From Oceanicaulis sp. (GTDB taxonomy: Bacteria; Pseudomonadota; Alphaproteobacteria; Caulobacterales; Maricaulaceae), in NCBI GenBank assembly GCA_020832735.1, contig JAFIEB010000064.1, forward strand, positions 1 to 59,063: 59,063 nt of DNA. Reading direction: 5' to 3'. The translations under genes were made by a program, and so were the position numbers. Positions 47,241-56,019 of this stretch are shown here, piece by piece (position 1 is the first letter of the stretch; every line of letters starts with the position of its first letter). The notes beneath the pieces are model-generated. The model was not told the origin of the DNA. It worked only from the letters and a program-made list of their open reading frames with translations, and did not search any database.

Positions 47241-47981
47241 ATGACCCGCGCCGCGCTCATCACCGGCATATCGGGCGGCATCGGCGCCGCGCTCGGTGCG
47301 GCGTTCAAGGCCGCCGGCTACCGCGTGATCGGAACCGGGCGCAAACCCGCAGGCGGCGATATCTGCGACGCCTTTGTGGAAGCCGACCTCAACCGGATCG
47401 CCGGGGACGACGCGGCGCTGGATGTTTTCGCCAAAGCCGTGCGCAATGCGCTGGACGGCGCGGAGCTCACCGTCCTCATCAACAACGCCGCCGCCCAGAT
47501 CCTGGCGCCGGTGGACGGGCTCACCATGGACGCCTGGCGGCGCACGATGAACGTCAATCTCACCGCGCCTTTCCGCCTGGTGCAGACCTTCCTGCCCGAG
47601 CTCGAAGCCGCGCGCGGCTGCGTGATCAATATCGGCAGCGTGCACGCCCAGGCGACCAAGCCGGAGTTTGCCGCCTACGCCACGTCCAAGGCCGCGCTGC
47701 ATGGCCTGACGCGCGCGCTGGCGGTGGATCTGGGCGCGCGGGTGCGCGTCACCTGCCTGGCGCCCGCCGCGATCGCCACCCCCATGCTGATGGCCGGGTT
47801 CGAGGGCCGCGAGGCGGCGTTTCAGGAGCTGGAAGCCTGCCACCCCCTCAACCGCATCGGCGCGCCGGAAGAGGCGGCGCAGGCGGCGGTGTTCCTGGCC
47901 TCGCCCGCGGCCGCGTTTGCGACGGGGACGACCTTCTATCTCGACGGCGGCGTGCTCTCGCGCCTGCATGATCCGGTATGA
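47241..47981 (+). CDS. SDR-family oxidoreductase
   Basis: A 246-residue classical short-chain dehydrogenase: TGISGGIGAALGAAF cofactor motif near residue 9, NNAAAQILAPVDG, catalytic Ser in NIGSVHAQATK and YATSK near 150, and the C-terminal YLDGGVLSRLHD typical of family members. It likely reduces or oxidises a carbonyl of a sugar intermediate. It follows the dehydrogenase by 9 bp and overlaps the SMP-30 gene by four bases, so the three are one operon. Confidence 0.88.
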   Translation: MTRAALITGISGGIGAALGAAFKAAGYRVIGTGRKPAGGDICDAFVEADLNRIAGDDAALDVFAKAVRNALDGAELTVLINNAAAQILAPVDGLTMDAWRRTMNVNLTAPFRLVQTFLPELEAARGCVINIGSVHAQATKPEFAAYATSKAALHGLTRALAVDLGARVRVTCLAPAAIATPMLMAGFEGREAAFQELEACHPLNRIGAPEEAAQAAVFLASPAAAFATGTTFYLDGGVLSRLHDPV

Positions 47982-48817
47982 GCACGCTCGCCGGTTACGC
48001 CCGGCCCGAATGCGTCTGGGATGCGCGCGCGATCCTCGGCGAAGGTCCGGTCTGGGACGGGCGCGCCGTCTGGTGGACCGATATCAAGGCGCCCGCCCTG
48101 CACCGCTATGAGCCGCGCACCGGGGCCAAGACCAGCTGGACCGCGCCGGAGCCTGTCGGCTCATTCCTGATCGAGCCGGACGGGCGCCTGCTGGCGGCGA
48201 TGAAGTCGGGCTTCGCCCGGCTCGCGCTTGATCCGGACGGCGGCGGCATCGTTATCGAGCCGGTCTGCCAGCCCGAGGCGGACATTCCGGGCAACCGCTT
48301 CAATGACGGCAAGCGCGCCCCGGACGGCAGCTTCTGGGCCGGGAGTATGGACGATGCTGAATCCGCCGCGTCCGGCGCCTGGTGGCGCCTCGACGCGGAC
48401 GGGACGGCGCGCCGGCTCGAAACCGGCTACCGCGTCACCAACGGCCCGGCTTTCGATGCGGCGCGCGGGCGCGTCTATCTGACCGACTCGGCGCGCCAGA
48501 CCGTGTTCGTTGCCGATCTGACCGATAACGGCGCCGGGTTTTCCAACAAGCGGGTCTTCGTGCAATTCGGCGCCGGCGACGGCTATCCCGATGGCATGGA
48601 GATTGATGGCGAGGGCTGTCTGTGGATCGCGTTCTGGGACGGGAGCCGCCTGTCGCGCTTTGATCCGGACGGGCGCCTGATGGGCCATTTGTCCATGCCG
48701 GTCTCGCGCCCGACCAGCCTGGCTTTCGCCGATGACGCGATCTTCGTCACCTCCGCCTCCATCGGGCTTGAGGACGAGCCGCTGGCGGGCGGGCTGTTCG
48801 CGATTGCGAAGCTCTAG
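47978..48817 (+). CDS. SMP-30/gluconolactonase-family lactonase
   Basis: A 279-residue six-bladed propeller of the SMP-30/LRE family: ILGEGPVWDGRAVWWTDI near the N-terminus (metal-ligand Glu), NRFNDGKRAPDGSFWAGSMDD near 107, NGPAFDAARGRVYLTDS near 155 and GDGYPDGMEIDGEGCLWIAFWDG near 200. It would hydrolyse a sugar lactone to the aldonate. This fits the upstream dehydrogenases, which could form such a lactone. Its stop overlaps the convergent DMT transporter by four bases. Confidence 0.88.
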   Translation: MSTLAGYARPECVWDARAILGEGPVWDGRAVWWTDIKAPALHRYEPRTGAKTSWTAPEPVGSFLIEPDGRLLAAMKSGFARLALDPDGGGIVIEPVCQPEADIPGNRFNDGKRAPDGSFWAGSMDDAESAASGAWWRLDADGTARRLETGYRVTNGPAFDAARGRVYLTDSARQTVFVADLTDNGAGFSNKRVFVQFGAGDGYPDGMEIDGEGCLWIAFWDGSRLSRFDPDGRLMGHLSMPVSRPTSLAFADDAIFVTSASIGLEDEPLAGGLFAIAKL

Positions 48818-49770
48818 AACCCGGCCTTGCGCCGCGACGAGCCGCGCCGGGCGATGAATATGCCCAGAAGGATCACCCCCAGCGCCAGCCAGGCGGTCAG
48901 GCCCAGCGCCTCGCCCAGCATCAGCCCGATCAGGGCGGCCACCACCGGCACCGCGTAATTGATCAGCGCGATGAAAGCCGCGCCCACCTTGCGCGCGATG
49001 GCCATGTAGACAATCGTCGCCAGCGCGGTCGGCAACAGGCCCAGCGCGATCACCGCGGCGATGGAGGCGAAGCTGGGCGTGATCGCCGCGCCCGCCGCCA
49101 GATCCCACGCCACCAGCGGCAGCGCCAGCACGCTGGCGCAGATCAGCGAGCCGGCCGCCACCGTGATCGGCGCGGTTTCGGGCATGCGCTGGTACATGAT
49201 GGCGTTGGCCGCATAGGCGAGCGTGGCGGCGAAGATCAACATCTGGGCGACAAAATCGGTCTCCAGCATGCCCGCCAGCGCCGACGGGCCGGTGAGCAGC
49301 ACGATGCCGGAGAACCCGACCAGGAAGCCCAGCCCCTTCCACGCATTGAGCCGCTCGCCCGGCAGCACGAAATGGGCCGCCATGATGATCGCCAGCGGCG
49401 TCATGCCCATCAAAATGCCCGCCACCCCCGACGGCACGGTCTGCTGGCCAATGGCGATCAGGGTGAAGGGCAGCGTATTGCCGAACAGGCCGAGCGCTGC
49501 AAACCACAGCCAGCGCGCATCGCGCAGCGGCGGCAGATAGCGCCGCCTCGCCACCGCCCAGACGGTCAGCACAAGGGCCGCCAGCGCCAGGCGCCCGAAC
49601 GCCACCAGCGAGGGCGGCAGCGTCTCCACCCCCACCGTGATGAAGGCGAAGGCGCCGCCCCACAGCAGCGCCAGCACGGCCAGTCCGCCCCAGCCGTAAA
49701 GTCCGGGCTTTTCAGGGCTCATGGCCGCGCGCACCGGGCGGGCCGGGTCAGGAGGAACGGGCTGGTTCAT
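48814..49770 (-). CDS. EamA/DMT-family transporter
   Basis: A 318-residue inner-membrane protein with ten predicted helices in two EamA repeats (ALLWGGAFAFITVGVETLPPS in the first; LLPTALATIVYMAIARKVGA in the second). Members export metabolites such as amino acids. The substrate here cannot be read from sequence. The start at 49770 was preferred because it leaves a short cytosolic tail before the first helix. It is monocistronic, between the glycan locus and serC. Confidence 0.88.
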   Translation of the reverse strand: MNQPVPPDPARPVRAAMSPEKPGLYGWGGLAVLALLWGGAFAFITVGVETLPPSLVAFGRLALAALVLTVWAVARRRYLPPLRDARWLWFAALGLFGNTLPFTLIAIGQQTVPSGVAGILMGMTPLAIIMAAHFVLPGERLNAWKGLGFLVGFSGIVLLTGPSALAGMLETDFVAQMLIFAATLAYAANAIMYQRMPETAPITVAAGSLICASVLALPLVAWDLAAGAAITPSFASIAAVIALGLLPTALATIVYMAIARKVGAAFIALINYAVPVVAALIGLMLGEALGLTAWLALGVILLGIFIARRGSSRRKAGF

Positions 49771-49889
49771 CGGGCAAGGCGATAACGCATGCGCACCGCC
49801 CGTCAAGCGGCGCGCGTCAGAGCATTTGACGCTGCGCCCGCGAAGGCCTAGGCGAGAGGCACAGATGCTTGCCGCCCGGGGGAATCGCC

Positions 49890-51059
49890 ATGGCCCGTCC
49901 CAAACCCAGCCTGCGCCCGTCTGATGCGCGCTTCTCGTGCGGACCGACGAAAAAGCGGCCCGGCTGGGAGTGGAGCGCGCTGGCCGCTGCGCCCCTGGGG
50001 CGCACCCATCGCGGCGGCGCGCCCAAAGCGCGCCTGGCCGAGGCGCTGGAGCGCACCGCCGCCGTGCTGGAAATCCCGTCCGATTACAAGGTCATAATCC
50101 TGCCCGCCTCCGACACCGGAGCGATGGAGGGCGCTTTGTGGTCGCTGACCGGGGCGCGGCCGGTGGAGGTGTTCGCCTGCGACGAGTTCGGGCGGCGCTG
50201 GCTCATTGATCTGCGCGACGAGCTGAAGCCTGAAGGGCTCCAGGTCCACGAGGCGCCCTACGGCCAGGCGCCCGACTATGCCCGCGCCGACCCGGCCCAT
50301 GACCTGGTCTTCACCTGGAACGCCACCGCGGCCGGGGTGCGCATCCCCGATGCGCGCTGGATCGCGGATGACCGGACCGGGCTGACCATTTGCGACGCCA
50401 CTTCGGCGGCCTTCGCCATGCACCTGCCCTGGGACAAGCTGGATGTGACCACGTTCAGCTGGCAGAAATGCTTGGGCGGAGAGGCTCAGCACGGCGTCGC
50501 CATCGTGTCGCCGCGCGCGCGGCAGCGCCTGCGCGAGCACCGCCCGTCCTGGCCCGTGCCGCGCCTCCTGCAATGGTTCGAGGCCGGGGCCGAGGACGCC
50601 GCCATCTATGCCGGCTCCACCATCAACACCCCCTCGCTGATGTGCGTGGAGGATTATCTCGACGCGCTCAAATGGGCCGCGCGCGAGGGCGGTATGGACG
50701 CGCTCGCCGCGCGCACCGAAGCCAATTTCGCCGCCCTGGCCGCCTGGGCCGAGAGCGCCCGCTGGATCGGCTTCCTGGCCGGGGACCCGGCGGTGCGCTC
50801 GACCACTTCGGTGACGCTCGTCTTCACCGGCGAGGCGCTGGCGGATCTGAGCGAGGCCGAACGCTGGACCGTCTCGCGGCGCATGGGCGTATTGCTGGAG
50901 CGCGAAGAGGCGGCCTACGACGTCATCCCCCATCCCAAGGCGCCCGCGGGCCTGCGCATCTGGTGCGGCCCGACCGTGGACGCAGACGATGTCGCAGCCC
51001 TCGGCCCCTGGCTCGACTGGGCCTATGAGACGGCGCTTGAAGAGCTGGGACTGGCCTGA
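49890..51059 (+). CDS. serC: SerC, phosphoserine aminotransferase
   Basis: PLP enzyme that makes 3-phosphoserine in serine synthesis. The 389-residue protein belongs to the alphaproteobacterial SerC subgroup: RFSCGPTKKRPGW at the N-terminus, LPASDTGAMEGALWSLTG near 73, DATSAAFAMHLPWDKLD near 170, and the PLP lysine in TFSWQKCLGGEAQHG near 197. The start at 49890 gives the family N-terminus. A dedicated serA is not adjacent. Confidence 0.94.
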   Translation: MARPKPSLRPSDARFSCGPTKKRPGWEWSALAAAPLGRTHRGGAPKARLAEALERTAAVLEIPSDYKVIILPASDTGAMEGALWSLTGARPVEVFACDEFGRRWLIDLRDELKPEGLQVHEAPYGQAPDYARADPAHDLVFTWNATAAGVRIPDARWIADDRTGLTICDATSAAFAMHLPWDKLDVTTFSWQKCLGGEAQHGVAIVSPRARQRLREHRPSWPVPRLLQWFEAGAEDAAIYAGSTINTPSLMCVEDYLDALKWAAREGGMDALAARTEANFAALAAWAESARWIGFLAGDPAVRSTTSVTLVFTGEALADLSEAERWTVSRRMGVLLEREEAAYDVIPHPKAPAGLRIWCGPTVDADDVAALGPWLDWAYETALEELGLA

Positions 51060-51129
51060 CGGCGCGCCTTTTTCCTTTTGACTGCATCCGGGCTATACTT
51101 GGCGCCTGGATCAGACAGGGGGAATTGTC

Positions 51130-51645
51130 ATGAAATGGGCTTTGGCGTGCGCCGCCTTGCTTCTCCTGACGGGCCTGCCAGCGCCGCTGGAGGCGCGCAC
51201 AGACACCCTGTCAGCTACCGCAACCCCGAGACCGGCCCCGCAGGTGATGCGCCGCATCGCCACCGTGCAGGAGCCCGACACCGTTCACGGCATGGGCGTT
51301 TGCAGCCGGATCGCGCCGGGTGAGGTGCAGTTGTTCGCCGTCACGGTGCGCTGTCTGGAAGGGGGCGGCTTTACTTCAGAAAATCAGTCCTGGGACGTCC
51401 ACACATTCGTCTTCACGGGCGCCGGCGCCCACGCCTCCAACAGGGCGTGCACAGATCAGACCATGGTGGACGACAACGCGTTCACCGACGTCAGCTGCGA
51501 ATTGCTCTGGGAGCTTCGCCGTCAGGCCTTCCAGGCGTTTGTCCAGCGCGCCAGCGAGGATGGCGCGCCGGTGCGCTTTATCGGCGTGCGCCACCGGGCG
51601 CGCGGCGGCGTGTTTGAGATCATGTCCTACCGGCGCGCTGACTGA
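51130..51645 (+). CDS. Secreted hypothetical protein
   Basis: A 171-residue protein with a clear Sec signal peptide (MKWALACAALLLLTGLPAPLEA). The mature part has five cysteines (for example SRIAPGE preceded by GVC, VRCLEGG, NRACTDQ, and VSCELLW), so disulfides are likely. I see no catalytic motif and do not recognise a family. It follows serC by 70 bp with its own GGGGGA RBS. Confidence 0.65.
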   Translation: MKWALACAALLLLTGLPAPLEARTDTLSATATPRPAPQVMRRIATVQEPDTVHGMGVCSRIAPGEVQLFAVTVRCLEGGGFTSENQSWDVHTFVFTGAGAHASNRACTDQTMVDDNAFTDVSCELLWELRRQAFQAFVQRASEDGAPVRFIGVRHRARGGVFEIMSYRRAD

Positions 51646-51650
51646 TCGTG

Positions 51651-52736
51651 TCAGCGCCAGCCGTCCCGGAAGGCGGTCAGCGCCTCCACCACGGCGCGGT
51701 TATGCGCCTCCAGCCCCACCGTGATGCGCAGGGCGCCCGGCAGGCCGTAGGGCGCCAGCGCGCGCACGATCAGGCCGCGTTCGGTGAGGAAGCGGTCGGC
51801 GTCCGCCGCCGTGCGGCCCGGCTCATCGGGAAAGTGCACCAGCACGAAATTGCACACTGACGGCGTCACGTCATAGCCCAGCCCGCCCAGCTGCTGGGCG
51901 AGATAGGCCAGCCACTGGTCGTTATGGGCCTTGGAGCGGGTCACGAAGTCGCGGTCGCCAATGGCCGCCACGCCCGCCTCGATGGCCGGCAGGTTGACGT
52001 TGAAGGGGCCGCGCACGCGGTGGATCACGTCCACCACCGGCTTCGGCCCGTACATCCAGCCCAGCCGCAAGCCCGCCAGGCCGTGGATTTTCGAAAACGT
52101 GCGGGTGACGGCCACATTGTCGTAATCGTCAGCCAGCTTGAGCGGGTTCTCCCAGCCGGGCGCGTCGACGAATTCGGCATAGGCGCCGTCCAGCACCAGA
52201 AGCGTGTCTTCAGGCAGGCCCTCGCGCAGGCGGCGCACCTCCGAGCCTGAAATCCAGGTGCCGGTGGGATTGTTCGGATTGGCCAGGAAGACGATGCGCG
52301 CGCCCTCGCGCCCCGCCTCGATCATCGCGTCCACATCAGCGGTATAGGCCCGCTCGGGCGCGCTGACGCAGCGCGCGCCCGACTGCATCGCCACCAGGCG
52401 GTAGACCAGAAAGCCGTACTGGCTCTGCACCACCACATCGTCCGGCGCCAGATAGGCGCGCCCGATCAGCTGCAGCAATTCGTCAGAGCCCGCCCCGCAC
52501 ACGATCCGGTCGGCGTCGATCCCCTCCTCGCGGGCGATGGCCTCGCGCAGCCGGGTCGCGCCGCCGTCGGGATAGACGTGCAGCTTGTCCGCCGCCGCGC
52601 GGAACGCCTCGGCCGCCCTGGGGCTGCAGCCCAGCGCGTTTTCGTTGGAGGACAGCTTGACCGCCCCCGCCGGCGCCGCCGCACCGGGCACGTAGGGTTT
52701 GATGTCCATGAGGCCGGGGCGGGGCTGAGGGGTCAT
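51651..52736 (-). CDS. hisC: HisC-type histidinol-phosphate aminotransferase
   Basis: PLP aminotransferase of histidine synthesis (some paralogues act in aromatic amino acid synthesis). The 361-residue protein shows VKLSSNENALGCSPRAAEA near residue 25, GAGSDELLQLIGRAY near 82, FLANPNNPTGTWI near 150, DGAYAEF near 185 and the PLP lysine in RTFSKIHGLAGLRLGW near 215. It overlaps the upstream methyltransferase by four bases. Confidence 0.9.
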   Translation of the reverse strand: MTPQPRPGLMDIKPYVPGAAAPAGAVKLSSNENALGCSPRAAEAFRAAADKLHVYPDGGATRLREAIAREEGIDADRIVCGAGSDELLQLIGRAYLAPDDVVVQSQYGFLVYRLVAMQSGARCVSAPERAYTADVDAMIEAGREGARIVFLANPNNPTGTWISGSEVRRLREGLPEDTLLVLDGAYAEFVDAPGWENPLKLADDYDNVAVTRTFSKIHGLAGLRLGWMYGPKPVVDVIHRVRGPFNVNLPAIEAGVAAIGDRDFVTRSKAHNDQWLAYLAQQLGGLGYDVTPSVCNFVLVHFPDEPGRTAADADRFLTERGLIVRALAPYGLPGALRITVGLEAHNRAVVEALTAFRDGWR

Positions 52737-53503
52737 GAGGCGTCTTTCGCTGAGGGCGGAGGCGGGGTGCGCGAGGGAGATAGCGCGGGGCGCGCGCCGC
52801 CTTCAAGCACCTTGCGCCGGACGCGCTCGGCCGCGCCGCCGGGATGGATCGCCCCGATATGCTTGATGGCCTCGGCCAGGATCAGCCCGCCAAAGGCCGG
52901 CGCGACGCGCTCGCCCGCGCTTTCCAGCGCCGGGGCGAGCTTCGGCCCGCAGGTCCAGCGCCAGGGCGGGGCGTAGAGCGCGCGCGACCAGGCCACCGGT
53001 TCAAACAGCGCGCCGGTGAGCAGATCGGACAGCTGGCGGCGCGAAAACGGGCGGCCATGGCCGAACGGGGTGGATTCAGCGCGCGCCCAGACCCCGCCGC
53101 GATGGGCGGCGATGACCACGATGCGCCCTTCCGGCGCGGTCACGCGCCACAATTCGCGCAGGAGCCGTCTGAGATCGTCGGCCTCCTCCAGCGCATGGGC
53201 CAGCACCACCCGGTCGAACATGGCTTCCTTGAACGGCAGGCGCGCCTCCTCGCCCAGCGCCGTCAGCGAGGCTGCGCCTTTGGGCCACACCACCGCGCCC
53301 TGGGCGGCGGGCATGTAGGCCACGGTGCGCCGCGCCTCGGCCCGGTAGGGTTCGAGATACGCGCCCGCATAGCCATAACCCAGCACATCCAGGCCCTTGG
53401 CCTGCGGCCACAGCGCGGTCAGCCGGCGCAGCGCCATGTCGCGCGCGGCCCGGCCGCGGACCGAGCGGTAGAAACGGTCGATTTCCAGCGCGTCCGTGCG
53501 CAT
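52733..53503 (-). CDS. Class I SAM-dependent methyltransferase
   Basis: A 256-residue methyltransferase-fold protein (UbiE/Methyltransf_11 type). The SAM-binding segment is GLDVLGYGYAGAYLEPY near residue 38, with a non-classical GxGxxG. LPFKEAMFDRVVLAHALEEADD lies near 94 and a helix-strand LWRVTAPEGRIVVIAAHRGG near 120. The substrate is unknown. It is coupled to hisC by a four-base overlap and divergent from gloB, an arrangement I recall in other Alphaproteobacteria. Confidence 0.85.
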   Translation of the reverse strand: MRTDALEIDRFYRSVRGRAARDMALRRLTALWPQAKGLDVLGYGYAGAYLEPYRAEARRTVAYMPAAQGAVVWPKGAASLTALGEEARLPFKEAMFDRVVLAHALEEADDLRRLLRELWRVTAPEGRIVVIAAHRGGVWARAESTPFGHGRPFSRRQLSDLLTGALFEPVAWSRALYAPPWRWTCGPKLAPALESAGERVAPAFGGLILAEAIKHIGAIHPGGAAERVRRKVLEGGARPALSPSRTPPPPSAKDAS

Positions 53504-53598
53504 GGCGCCCTCGCAATGACTGTCGCGCAGATGATAGGCTGACCGCCCGGCCCGCGACAGGGCTGCAGGCAGAACCTGCGCAACACGAAGGCGTCTTC

Positions 53599-54366
53599 AT
53601 GGCCCTGCAAATCCGCCAGTTCCCGTGCCTTCAGGACAATTACGGCTTCCTGATCGCCTGCAGCGAGACCGGCGCGTGCGCCGCCATCGACACGCCCGAA
53701 CCGGCGCGCATCCTGGAAGAGGCGCGCGCGGCGGGCTGGCGGCTGACAGACATCTGGAACACCCACCACCACTGGGACCATGCCGGGGGCAATGACACCA
53801 TCCGCGCCGCCAATGGCGCGCGCATCACCGCCCCGGCCGCCGAAGCGGAACTGATCGGCCATGTGGACCTGGCCGTGAAGCCCGGCGACCGGGTGACGCT
53901 TGGCGCGCTGGAGGCGCAGGTCATGGATGTGGGCGGGCATACGCTCGGCCACATCGCCTACTGGTTTGAAAGCGAAGGCGTTGCGTTTGTCGGCGACGCC
54001 CTGTTCGCGCTGGGCTGCGGGCGCCTGTTCGAGGGCACGCCGCATCAGGCCCAGGCGGGGCTTGCCCGCCTGCGCGCCCTGCCCGGCGACACCGTGATCT
54101 ACTGCGCCCATGAGTATACGCAGGCCAATGCGCGCTTTGCACTCAGCGTCGATCCGGACAACCCCGCGCTGACAGCCTACGCCGCCGAGGTGGAGCGCCT
54201 GCGTTCGCGCGGCGAGCCGACCGTGCCCACCACCATCGAGCGCGAGCGCGCGGCCAATCCGTTTCTGCGCTGGGATGACGCCAATCTGCGCGCGCGGCTG
54301 GGACTGGAGACGGCGCAGGACTGGCAGGTTTATGGCGAGGTGCGCGCGCGCAAGGACGCGTTCTGA
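53599..54366 (+). CDS. gloB: GloB, hydroxyacylglutathione hydrolase (glyoxalase II)
   Basis: Hydrolyses S-lactoylglutathione to lactate and glutathione in methylglyoxal detoxification. The 255-residue metallo-beta-lactamase-fold protein has the metal motif THHHWDHAGG near residue 56, further ligands in DVGGHTLGHIAYW and FVGDALFALGCGRLFEG near 133, and YCAHEYTQANARFA near 170. The terminal RWDDANLRARL is typical. Length is normal. Converges on cpaA. Confidence 0.95.
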   Translation: MALQIRQFPCLQDNYGFLIACSETGACAAIDTPEPARILEEARAAGWRLTDIWNTHHHWDHAGGNDTIRAANGARITAPAAEAELIGHVDLAVKPGDRVTLGALEAQVMDVGGHTLGHIAYWFESEGVAFVGDALFALGCGRLFEGTPHQAQAGLARLRALPGDTVIYCAHEYTQANARFALSVDPDNPALTAYAAEVERLRSRGEPTVPTTIERERAANPFLRWDDANLRARLGLETAQDWQVYGEVRARKDAF

Positions 54367-54376
54367 CAGCTTAATC

Positions 54377-54880
54377 CTACAACCCAACTGCCATGAAAAT
54401 CTGGCTGCGCGGCAAAGCGATCAGCGCGCCCGCGGCGATTCCCAGCGCATAGGGCGCGGGCGCCCCCGGCGCCAGCGCCGTGCCGGTCAGGCGCCCCGCC
54501 ATCTGCGGGATCGCCGGGGCGATGCGCCGCGCCAGCACCAGCATGACCGCCAGCACCCCGCCGGCCAGCATCGCCCAGACCAGAAACGCCACCGCGTCCG
54601 GCCAGCCGAACCACAGCGCCCCGGCGGCCAGCAATTTCACATCGCCCCCGCCCAGCCAGCCCGGCGCCCACAGCGCCATGCCCAGCGCCAGCACGGCGAA
54701 ACCGGTGAGCAGCGCCAGGCCCGCCCCGCTCCAGCCATAGCCCAGCGCAAACGCGGCGGGGATCCACAACACCACCAGCACGCCGGGAATCCAGTTGGGA
54801 ATGAGAAAGCGCGCCGCATCGCTCCAGGCGGCGGCCAGCATCAGGCCTGCAAAGGCGAGGATGAGGATCTGGGCGATCAT
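54377..54880 (-). CDS. cpaA: CpaA, Flp-type prepilin peptidase
   Basis: Membrane aspartyl peptidase (A24 family) that cleaves and matures Flp prepilins. The 167-residue protein has about five hydrophobic helices. The first aspartate is in AAAWSDAARFLIPNW near residue 20 and the GxGD motif in LGGGDVKLLAAG near 77. Its substrate pilin is 138 bp upstream on the same strand, separated by a hairpin terminator. Confidence 0.93.
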   Translation of the reverse strand: MIAQILILAFAGLMLAAAWSDAARFLIPNWIPGVLVVLWIPAAFALGYGWSGAGLALLTGFAVLALGMALWAPGWLGGGDVKLLAAGALWFGWPDAVAFLVWAMLAGGVLAVMLVLARRIAPAIPQMAGRLTGTALAPGAPAPYALGIAAGALIALPRSQIFMAVGL

Positions 54881-54965
54881 GGGCGTCTCTCCGGGGCTGG
54901 CGCCGGTCCGTCGGCGGCCATGCTGGCCCGGCGGGGATTAAGGTTTCGCCAATGGCCCGGACGCA

Positions 54966-54998
54966 AAAGAGCCGCCCCTGCGAGAGGAGCGGCTCTTT
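54966..54998 (-). terminator. Terminator hairpin between pilin and cpaA
   Basis: Perfect 10-bp arms AAAGAGCCGC / GCGGCTCTTT. On the minus strand the stem ends in a T-run (CTTTTG). It lies 20 bp after the pilin stop. Partial termination would give much more pilin than peptidase message. Confidence 0.8.
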
Positions 54999-55017
54999 GC
55001 GCTAGATGCGCGGCAGC

Positions 55018-55200
55018 TTAGCCTTCGCCGCCGGCGCCCGACAGGCCGTCAGCAACGTCCTGGAAGGTGTCTTCCAGATTGGTGCCGACCAGGCCGACCA
55101 CGGTGATGATCGCCACGGCGATCAGGGCGGCGATCAGGCCATACTCGATGGCGGTGGCGCCGGATTCGTCTTTCAGAAACTTCGAAACCAGGGTTTTCAT
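55018..55200 (-). CDS. pilA: Flp/PilA-type pilin
   Basis: Major subunit of the Flp (tad) pilus. The 60-residue prepilin has a short basic leader (MKTLVSKFLKDESG) and the processing site Gly-Ala before TAIEYGLIAALIAVAIITVV, the Flp motif with Glu and Tyr at +4/+5. The mature tail ends in a glycine-rich segment. The start at 55200 is the family start; a longer reading frame upstream is not real. The upstream gap to the divergent CpaC-domain gene is 265 bp. Confidence 0.95.
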   Translation of the reverse strand: MKTLVSKFLKDESGATAIEYGLIAALIAVAIITVVGLVGTNLEDTFQDVADGLSGAGGEG

Positions 55201-55465
55201 CCCATCCACTCCGTTTGCTCTTTTTGTCCAGCCCAGAGGCTCAAGTCCGTCCCGACCCGCTCTGAACGTGAGGCGAGTAAACACGAAGACGATTGAGGGG
55301 CGGTAAAAATCCATGCTTTATTTTCAGTAAATGCCCCCGGCTGGACTTATGGTTTACAATGCGTAAACAGAACCGGCTCTTCGCCGGGCCTTCAGGGGCC
55401 ATGTTTAGACTTCCTTCATCCGCGCGCGCGAGAACAGGTATCACGCCACGAGCAAGGATGCCGTC
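55201..55465. promoter_or_regulatory. Divergent pilin/CpaC-domain control region
   Basis: This 265-bp gap is markedly less GC-rich than its surroundings. It contains the inverted repeat GTTTAC-N5-GTAAAC at 55352-55368, about 150 bp upstream of the pilin start. No full CtrA TTAA-N7-TTAA site is visible. AGCAAGGA precedes the start of the CpaC-domain gene at 55466. Confidence 0.5.
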
Positions 55466-55870
55466 ATGCGCCTGCGCGCCCTCATCGCCGCCCTCGCCCT
55501 CACCGCCCTGATCGCGGCGCCCGCCGCCGCCCAGGTGTTCCGGGTGCCCGCCGACCACGCCGCCCTGATCCGCCTGCCCGGCGAGGCGGCGGCCATCGTG
55601 GTGGGCAATCCGGCCATCGCCGACGCCAATCTGTATGACGCGCGCACCATCTTCATCACCGGCAAGCGCTTCGGCCGCACCAATCTGATCGCGCTCAACG
55701 CGCAGGGCCGCGTGCTCTACACCGCCGATCTGGCCGTGACCGGCAATGACCGGGGCGTGGTGCAGGTGTTCCGCAACAACACCCGCTCCAGCTATGTCTG
55801 CGCGCCCGACTGCCAGGCCATCCCGACCCTGGCCGATGATGCGGCCTGGAACACGATGGACGGCGGCTGA
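55466..55870 (+). CDS. CpaC N-terminal domain protein without secretin
   Basis: A 134-residue secreted protein (signal peptide to about residue 22, ending AAA before QVFRVPADH). It consists of the pilus-assembly N-terminal domain of CpaC/RcpA secretins: HAALIRLPGEAAAIVVGNPAIAD, then IFITGKRFGRTNLIALNAQG. No secretin barrel follows. It carries a short C-terminal part with two cysteines (YVCAPDCQAIPTL). It could assist the secretin made elsewhere. It is divergent from the pilin gene. Confidence 0.85.
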   Translation: MRLRALIAALALTALIAAPAAAQVFRVPADHAALIRLPGEAAAIVVGNPAIADANLYDARTIFITGKRFGRTNLIALNAQGRVLYTADLAVTGNDRGVVQVFRNNTRSSYVCAPDCQAIPTLADDAAWNTMDGG

Positions 55871-55871
55871 A

Positions 55872-55912
55872 GCATTTTCTGCGAAAGCGGGAACCGGTTT
55901 CGCTGAAAATGC
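55872..55912. repeat. 41-bp palindromic repeat, copy 1
   Basis: A near-perfect inverted repeat (arms GCATTTTC and GAAAATGC, centre around GGAACCGG) right after the CpaC-domain stop. A 28-base stretch of it recurs in inverted orientation at 56322-56349. It resembles small dispersed palindromic elements of alphaproteobacterial intergenic regions. Confidence 0.7.
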
Positions 55913-56019
55913 GGTCAACCAACAAGCGCCTCCCGCCCCGCAAACATCGCGTGACCGGACGGCCCGATCCGTCATATAATGACGCCTGAGGGCCTTGCCC
56001 TCTTGCAAAGGATCACGCC

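Noticed and set aside
46299-51059. A serine biosynthesis operon (SerA + SerC)
   Set aside because: The dehydrogenase has no ACT domain and is transcribed with a cytidylyltransferase, SDR and lactonase; a convergent transporter separates it from serC.
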